Of a DNA stretch of 64,000 nt, positions 59,137-64,000 are shown piece by piece. Position numbers and translations under genes: made by a program. The notes beneath the pieces were generated by a model. That model was not told where the DNA came from, did no database searches, and worked only from the letters and a program-made list of their open reading frames with translations. The first letter of the stretch is position 1. Each line of letters begins with the position of its first letter. Location of the stretch: positions 3,348,001 to 3,412,000 of the forward strand of contig NZ_CP081006.1 of the NCBI RefSeq assembly GCF_022317005.1. Direction: 5' to 3'. This DNA is from Mycobacterium sp. IDR2000157661 (lineage in GTDB: Bacteria; Actinomycetota; Actinomycetes; Mycobacteriales; Mycobacteriaceae).

Positions 59137-61122
59137 CTACGGTTCGATGGTGCCCGCGCTGGTCGCGTCCTTCTCCTCATGCTCGTCGGTGTCGGGGATC
59201 TTCTCCGGATGCAACATCTCGGCGTAGCGCAACTGCTCGGGGACACCGAAGCCGTCGACCAGCAGTTCGGCGTACGGCCGCAGGTTGCGACAGCGCTCGT
59301 TGATGCCGCGCGTGACGGCCTTGGCCCGCTCGGTGGACACGAACCGGTGCTCCATGAACCAGGCCCGGTCCTCCTCGATCACGGACAGCGCATACAGATC
59401 GCACACCATGTTGAGGATCTTGCGGGCCTCCTGCCCCTCGACAGAAGTGTCCTCGCAGGAGTCGATGCCGGCGATGAACGCCTCGAGCACCACGCGGTCG
59501 ATGTGCGCACGGGCCACGTGCAGCACATGGTCCTGCACGGAGTTGAACGCGTCGAAGGCGCTCATCTCCTTGGACTTGCTCTGCAGCCGGCGCGCCACCC
59601 GGGACAGCATGTACTCCTCGCGGTCCTCGAACATCTGCAGCTGCGTGCCCCGGTTGAACAGGCTGCCTTCCTCTTCGTTGTCCTGCCGGGTGTCGAGGAT
59701 GGTCTGCATGATCGTTTCGGCCGCAGTCCTTTTCAGCACCCGCTCACCGGCGAAGTTGGCGGCGAAGCGAACCCACTCCACCGGGCTCATGCCCTTGATG
59801 TCGTCGGCGTACGCAGTCAGCAGTTCCTTGGCGACCAACTGGGTGAGCACGTGGTTGTCACCCTCGAAGGTGGTGAACACGTCGGTGTCGGCCTTCAGCG
59901 CGATGAGCCGGTTCTCGGCGAGGTAGCCGGCGCCGCCGCAGGCCTCGCGGGCCTCCTGGATCGCGCGGGTGGCATGCCAGGTGTTGGCGGCCTTCAGGCC
60001 GGCGGCCCGCGATTCCAGCTCACGCTGTTCCTCGGGGTCGGGGTCGTCGGCGGTCTGCAGATCGTGGCACTTGGCCACCAATTCGTTCTGGGCGAACTGC
60101 AGCGCGTACGACTTGGCGATCAGGGGGAACAGTCGTCGCTGATGCACCAGGTAATCCATGATCAGGACCTCGTCGTCGTCACCTGGCGCCAAGAACTGCC
60201 TGCGCTGCAACGCATACCGGGTCGCGATGTCGAGGGCGACGCGTGCCGCCGCGCCGGCGCTGCCGCCGACGGTCACGCGGCCGCGGATCAGCGTGCCCAG
60301 CATCGTGAAGAAGCGGCGGTTGACGTTCTCGATCGGTGAGGAGTAGGTGCCGTCCTCGGCGACGTCGGCGTACTTGTTGAGCAGGTTCTCGCGCGGGATG
60401 CGGACCTGGTCGAACTGGATGCGGCCGTTGTCCACACCGGGCAGGCCGCCCTTGTAATGACAGTCCGACGTGATCACACCCGGAAGGTCGTTGCCCTCCT
60501 CGTCACGGATCGGCACGATGAAGCAGTGCACGCCGTGGCCTTCGTCGTCGGCGGTGATGAGCTGTGCGAAAACCGCTGCAACGCGCGCGCTTTCGGCGGC
60601 ACCGCCGATGTAATCCTTGCGCGAGGTGGGTGTCGGCGAGTGGATGACGAACTCTTGGGTGGCCGGGTCGTAGGTCGCGGTGGTCTCCAGCGACTGCACG
60701 TCGCTGCCGTGGCCCGTCTCGGTCATGGCGAAGCAGCCGAGCAGGTCGAGGTCGATGATCTTCTGGACGTAGGCCTCGTGGTGGCGCTCGGTGCCCAGGT
60801 TCTCGACAGCACCACCGAACAGCCCCCATTGCACGCCGGCCTTCACCATCAGCGACAGATCCGACATCGCCAGCATCTCGATCTGGGTGACCGCGGCGCC
60901 GACGTCTCCGTTGCCCCCGTGCTCCTTCTTGAACCCGTCCTCCGCCGCGCCGCGGTCGGCCATGATCCTCATCTGCTCGCCCACCTTCGTGCGTGCGATG
61001 ACGGTGTTCGGCGTGTAGTGCGGCCGGAAGACCTCACTGGAGAGCTCTTTGCGCATCTTGTTCTTCACATCGCGCCACCGGCCGTCGAGTGCGTTGCGCA
61101 GATGGTCCGCGGTACTGGTCAT
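59137..61122 (-). CDS. Acyl-CoA dehydrogenase/oxidase-like flavoprotein
   Basis: The 661-residue protein has the size and layout of acyl-CoA oxidases rather than the 380-residue dehydrogenases. It shows the FAD-binding CFAMTETGHGSDVQSLETTA, RKDYIGGAAESARVAAVFAQL, RRQFLAPG, GGAGYLAENRL and TFEGDNHVLTQLVAKELL, and has a long C-terminal helical domain. It should introduce a double bond into an acyl-CoA; electron acceptor not determinable. ATG 61122 is preferred to a start at 61155. The upstream region carries two GTGAYGTCAC palindromes. Confidence 0.88.
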   Translation of the reverse strand: MTSTADHLRNALDGRWRDVKNKMRKELSSEVFRPHYTPNTVIARTKVGEQMRIMADRGAAEDGFKKEHGGNGDVGAAVTQIEMLAMSDLSLMVKAGVQWGLFGGAVENLGTERHHEAYVQKIIDLDLLGCFAMTETGHGSDVQSLETTATYDPATQEFVIHSPTPTSRKDYIGGAAESARVAAVFAQLITADDEGHGVHCFIVPIRDEEGNDLPGVITSDCHYKGGLPGVDNGRIQFDQVRIPRENLLNKYADVAEDGTYSSPIENVNRRFFTMLGTLIRGRVTVGGSAGAAARVALDIATRYALQRRQFLAPGDDDEVLIMDYLVHQRRLFPLIAKSYALQFAQNELVAKCHDLQTADDPDPEEQRELESRAAGLKAANTWHATRAIQEAREACGGAGYLAENRLIALKADTDVFTTFEGDNHVLTQLVAKELLTAYADDIKGMSPVEWVRFAANFAGERVLKRTAAETIMQTILDTRQDNEEEGSLFNRGTQLQMFEDREEYMLSRVARRLQSKSKEMSAFDAFNSVQDHVLHVARAHIDRVVLEAFIAGIDSCEDTSVEGQEARKILNMVCDLYALSVIEEDRAWFMEHRFVSTERAKAVTRGINERCRNLRPYAELLVDGFGVPEQLRYAEMLHPEKIPDTDEHEEKDATSAGTIEP

Positions 61123-61157
61123 GACTCGACGGTAACCCTCCGAAAGGATTCGCAAAC

Positions 61158-61189
61158 TGTGATGTCACAAACCGCAAGCGTGACGTCAC
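61158..61189. promoter_or_regulatory. Paired GTGAYGTCAC palindromes between divergent genes
   Basis: TGTGATGTCACA (61158-61169) and GTGACGTCAC (61180-61189) are palindromes whose centres are 21 bp apart, two helical turns, in the control region shared by the acyl-CoA oxidase-like gene and the VIT-type transporter. This looks like a tandem operator for a dimeric regulator; which one is unknown. Confidence 0.55.
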
Positions 61190-61243
61190 CAACCAAGGCG
61201 ACCCTGGCTAGCCCGCGCCGTTCCCTTGGCGTTGAATCGCGGT

Positions 61244-61975
61244 ATGCCCGAATCGGAGAACGCCCCGCTGTCGCCGACAGGTCTGCCGCACACCGTTCAC
61301 CACCGGCACGCCGACGTGACCGGGGGCTGGCTGCGGGCCGCCACCTTCGGTGCGATGGACGGTCTGGTCAGCAACACCGCGCTGATCGCGGGCGTCGCGG
61401 CCGCCGCGGACGCGCGCACCGTGGTGCTCAGCGGCGTGGCCGGGCTGCTCGCAGGCGCCTTCTCGATGGCGCTCGGCGAGTACACCTCGGTGACCACCGC
61501 CAACGAGCAGATCGACTCCGAGGTGGGCGTCGAGCGGCGCGCGTTTCGCAAGCATCCCAACGCCGAGAAGGCTGAGCTGGTGCAAGTGCTGATGGAGATG
61601 GGGATGACGCAGGAGACCGCCGCCAGGGCCACCGAGGAGGTGCATCGCGACGAGAACCGCGCCATCAACTTCCATCTGGTGCAGGAGCTGGGCATCGACC
61701 CGCGCGAGAAGCCATCTGCGTGGGTCGCGGCGGGATCGTCGTTCGTGTTGTTCGCGATCGGCGCCATCATCCCGCTGATCCCGTACCTGCTCGGATTCGC
61801 CTCCCTGTGGGCGGGCCTGCTGTGCGGCGGGGCGGGGTTGCTCGTCGCAGGCGGGGTGGCCGCGCAGTTCACCCGTCGACCGGTCTGGCTGGCCTCGTCG
61901 CGCCAGTTGGCGTTCGGGGCCGTCGCGATCGCGGCCACCTATGTGGTAGGCACGCTGGTCGACAAGGTGCTGTAG
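61244..61975 (+). CDS. VIT1/CCC1-family iron/manganese transporter
   Basis: The 243-residue membrane protein has the family N-terminus (TFGAMDGLVSNTALIAGVAAA), GLLAGAFSMALGEYTSVTTANEQ, a cytoplasmic metal-binding helical segment (about 75-140, rich in Glu and His) and three C-terminal helices. These proteins move Fe2+ or Mn2+ out of the cytosol. No IdeR box is seen upstream. It overlaps the following gene by one base. Confidence 0.88.
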   Translation: MPESENAPLSPTGLPHTVHHRHADVTGGWLRAATFGAMDGLVSNTALIAGVAAAADARTVVLSGVAGLLAGAFSMALGEYTSVTTANEQIDSEVGVERRAFRKHPNAEKAELVQVLMEMGMTQETAARATEEVHRDENRAINFHLVQELGIDPREKPSAWVAAGSSFVLFAIGAIIPLIPYLLGFASLWAGLLCGGAGLLVAGGVAAQFTRRPVWLASSRQLAFGAVAIAATYVVGTLVDKVL

Positions 61976-63072
61976 TGCGGCGTTGCCTCGGCCTGCTGCT
62001 GTGCGCGGCGATGCTGTCGGCGTGCGGCGCCGCGGCCACCGCCCCCGCGCCGCTGACCTACCTGGGTCAGCTGCAGCTGCCCGGCAAGCAGTTCGACGGC
62101 ACCGTCGTGGGCGGCTTGTCGGACATCGACTACGACCCCGCTACCCAGTTGTATTTCATCGCCAGCGACGACCGCTCGGAGCAGAACCCGGCACGCTTCT
62201 ACACCGCACGGATCTCGTTGAGCGACAACGGCGTCGACAATGTCGAGTTCGTCTCGACGCATCCGTGGCTGAACCGGGACGGTCAGCCCTTCGCTGCTTC
62301 GGACACCGGTGCGCGACCGCCGAGCCTGCCGCCGGACCCGGAGGGTATCGCGTTCGACCCCCGCCGTCAACTGCTGTACTGGTCCTACGAGGGCACGCGG
62401 GTGCTCGACGCACCCAACGAGCCCGCGCTCAGTGATCCGCGAGTGCTGATCGCCACCCCGGACGGGCGATACGTCGGAGAGTTCGCGCTGCCGCCGGTGC
62501 TGCGCACGTCGACCGGCCAGACGGGGCCGCGCAACAACCTCGGCTTGGAGGGCCTGACGTTGGCGCCCGGCGGGCAGGTGCTCTGGGCGGCGATGGAGGG
62601 CCCCGGGTTCAACGACGGCGCCGTTCCCACCGAAGCCGCGGGCGCGCTCACCCGCGTCATGCGATTCAATGTCGAAACACGCCGCGCAACAGCGCAATAC
62701 GCCTATCCGCTGGACCCGGTACCCACCGGCCCCGACGGTGACAACGGGTTGACCGCGTTGCTTGCCCTAAGCGACACCGACTTCCTGGCGGTCGAGCGTT
62801 CGTATGGCAGCCATGTGTCGGTGCGCGTCTACCGCGTCACCCTCGGCGACGCCGAGGACGTGTCGGATCGATCGTCGTTGACGTCGCCGCCGGTGCGGCC
62901 GATGAGCAAGACACTGCTGGCCGACCTGACGTCTGCTGTCGACCCGTTGGACAACGTCGAGGCGATCACGTTCGGCCCGGAACTGCCCGACGGCCGCCGA
63001 TCGGTTCTGATGGTCAGCGACGACAACTTCTCCGACGACCAGATCACGCAGTTCCTGGCCTTCGCCCTTTAG
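61975..63072 (+). CDS. Esterase-like (phytase-like) lipoprotein
   Basis: The 365-residue product starts with a lipoprotein signal (CLGLLLCAAMLSACGAAA, lipobox LSAC) and has the esterase-like activity of phytase fold: VGGLSDIDYDPATQLYFIASDD, DPEGIAFDPRRQLLYWSYEG, NNLGLEGLTLAPGGQVLWAAMEG, LAVERSYGSHVSVRVY. The repeats suggest a beta-propeller. GTG start overlaps the transporter stop (TAGTG), so the two are co-expressed. Substrate unknown. Confidence 0.85.
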   Translation: MRRCLGLLLCAAMLSACGAAATAPAPLTYLGQLQLPGKQFDGTVVGGLSDIDYDPATQLYFIASDDRSEQNPARFYTARISLSDNGVDNVEFVSTHPWLNRDGQPFAASDTGARPPSLPPDPEGIAFDPRRQLLYWSYEGTRVLDAPNEPALSDPRVLIATPDGRYVGEFALPPVLRTSTGQTGPRNNLGLEGLTLAPGGQVLWAAMEGPGFNDGAVPTEAAGALTRVMRFNVETRRATAQYAYPLDPVPTGPDGDNGLTALLALSDTDFLAVERSYGSHVSVRVYRVTLGDAEDVSDRSSLTSPPVRPMSKTLLADLTSAVDPLDNVEAITFGPELPDGRRSVLMVSDDNFSDDQITQFLAFAL

Positions 63073-63081
63073 GTGTCGCTG

Positions 63082-63101
63082 CCGACGGCGATCGCGGTCG
63101 G
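63082..63101. terminator. Hairpin between convergent genes
   Basis: CCGAC...GTCGG encloses the self-complementary GCGATCGC, forming a stem of about 7-8 bp with one mismatch between the esterase-like gene and marR. There is no T tract, so a terminator role is uncertain. Confidence 0.35.
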
Positions 63102-63105
63102 TCGG

Positions 63106-63546
63106 TCAGTGCGGGACGGCGTCGGGGGCGACCGCGTCGGCCAGCAGCCTGCGCAGCACGACCACGGCGTCGCCGAGGGTCTGCCGGTCGACTTCGGAGA
63201 GCCGCTCCAGATAGGGGTCGATCGCCGCGCCGCGATCCACCCTGACCTGCCGCAGGGTCGCGACGCCGGCCGGGGTGATCCGGATGAGTACCGCCCGCCC
63301 GTCAGCCGGGTCGACGGTGCGTGACACCAGTCCGGCCTCCTCGAGGCGGCGCACCTGTGTGGTCATCGTCGGCTGGGAACAGTGATCGAGCGCGGCCAGA
63401 TCGGAGATCCGCGCGGCGCCCTGATCCTCGATGGTGGACAGCAGGCGCGCCTGCGCGAACCCGAACGGCAGGCGCGCACGCTGGGTGGCCAGTCGATTGA
63501 TCCGTGCGACCACGGACAGCAGATCCGCTCCCAGGGTCTCGGTCAT
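63106..63546 (-). CDS. MarR-family transcriptional regulator
   Basis: The 146-residue winged-helix protein has [47 protein letters not shown], the MarR recognition helix and wing. The ATG at 63546 has no Shine-Dalgarno, but TAATCT ends exactly 6 nt before it, so the mRNA is probably leaderless. It is divergent from the transporter gene at the right edge and likely controls it or itself. It matches the place of Rv2327. Confidence 0.9.
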   Translation of the reverse strand: MTETLGADLLSVVARINRLATQRARLPFGFAQARLLSTIEDQGAARISDLAALDHCSQPTMTTQVRRLEEAGLVSRTVDPADGRAVLIRITPAGVATLRQVRVDRGAAIDPYLERLSEVDRQTLGDAVVVLRRLLADAVAPDAVPH

Positions 63547-63552
63547 GCGGCC

Positions 63553-63573
63553 AGATTACATAGAACAGCTATG
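63553..63573. promoter_or_regulatory. marR promoter -10 and adjoining inverted repeat
   Basis: TAATCT on the minus strand (63558-63553) is the marR -10. Directly behind it CATAG-N5-CTATG (63559-63573) is an inverted repeat of the size bound by MarR dimers, placed to block this promoter. Confidence 0.5.
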
Positions 63574-63648
63574 CGAATCAACCGGCCCGCCGATGCCTGC
63601 TCACAGCGCGGTGCAGGCTCGCGGATGCGCGGCTGGCAGAATCGTGCA

Positions 63649-64000
63649 ATGACCGTGACCGGAGGCCAGACTCGACCATCCGGTCCCTTGCGTCCCGTCG
63701 AACTGGCGCAGGCCTCGGTCATGGCGGCGCTGTGCGCGGCCACCGCCATCATCGCGGTCGTGGTGCCGTTCGCGGCCGGGCTGTCGCTGCTGGGCACCGT
63801 GCCGATGGGCCTGCTGGCCTACCGCTACCGGTTGCGGGTGCTGCTCACCGCGACCATCGCGGGCGGCATCATCGCGTTCCTGATCGCCGGCATGGGCGGC
63901 TTCATGACCGTCGTCAACTGCGCCTACATCGGGGGGCTCACCGGAATCGTCAAGCGCCGGGGCCGGGGCACGGTGACGGTGCTGTTCGTCGCCATCGTCG
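63649..64000 (+). CDS. Membrane protein, ECF-transporter-like N-terminus (Rv2326c-like), cut by window edge
   Basis: The open frame from ATG 63649 ([21 protein letters not shown]) runs to the window end without a stop, covering 117 residues. It shows hydrophobic helices ([53 protein letters not shown]), like DUF2232/S-component domains that in mycobacteria are fused to transporter ATPases. The position next to marR fits Rv2326c. Substrate not inferable. Confidence 0.65.
   Translation, partial: MTVTGGQTRPSGPLRPVELAQASVMAALCAATAIIAVVVPFAAGLSLLGTVPMGLLAYRYRLRVLLTATIAGGIIAFLIAGMGGFMTVVNCAYIGGLTGIVKRRGRGTVTVLFVAIV

Overview
The window is a stretch of a high-GC chromosome from a mycobacterium, most likely a fast-growing Mycolicibacterium-type species. 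The evidence is a complete mycobactin (mbt) siderophore locus with IdeR-type iron boxes, and gene order close to the M. tuberculosis Rv2393-Rv2326 interval: sirA-cysH, hemW, mbt, hrcA-dnaJ2-rsmE-phoH-ybeY-era, amiA2, recO-uppS, zur-smtB, glyS, dgt-dnaG, tRNA-Asn, lppP. There are also many GTG starts, GTGA/ATGA stop-start overlaps and probable leaderless promoters. PE/PPE genes, insertion sequences, CRISPR arrays and rRNA were not seen.

1-3.1 kb (minus strand): assimilatory sulfate/sulfite reduction (cysH, sirA, sirohydrochlorin chelatase). It is preceded by a 30-codon ORF ending in a cysteine-rich run and by mutually exclusive RNA hairpins, one of which masks the sirA Shine-Dalgarno. 3.1-5.6 kb: hemW, then a SigL-like ECF sigma factor with its membrane anti-sigma factor, which has lost the zinc ligands.

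5.7-33.2 kb: mycobactin biosynthesis. Three IdeR-like boxes (5696, 12662, 17133) precede three transcription units. mbtB, mbtT and mbtC-H encode the usual aryl-oxazoline/NRPS/PKS line, and mbtA diverges from mbtB. In the place where related genomes carry the salicylate synthase gene mbtI there is an iterative KS-AT-DH/TH-KR-ACP polyketide synthase with the architecture of 6-methylsalicylic acid synthase. The simplest reading is that this organism caps its mycobactin with 6-methylsalicylate rather than salicylate. An F420-type (LLM) oxidoreductase gene lies between mbtB and mbtT, and two tiny ORFs sit directly before the PKS and mbtT genes.

33.2-46 kb: DUF998 membrane protein, hrcA-dnaJ2-rsmE, the phoH-ybeY-CNNM-era operon, a CAP-domain secreted protein plus amidase, recO-uppS and the zinc regulators zur-smtB. 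The smtB promoter has a textbook -35/-10 with an inverted repeat in its spacer. 46.7-53.5 kb: glyS, a perfect 26-bp inverted repeat with a 73-nt spacer, a TPM-domain membrane protein, dgt and dnaG (apparently leaderless). 53.5-64 kb: several small secreted or membrane proteins around tRNA-Asn, a DUF4185 secreted protein with an acidic low-complexity region, LppP, an acyl-CoA oxidase-like flavoprotein, a VIT1-family metal transporter, an esterase-like lipoprotein, a MarR regulator and the start of an ECF-type transporter gene cut by the window edge. No gene-free stretch exceeds about 300 bp; the longest (2827-3115) is filled by the sirA leader and the hemW promoter region.
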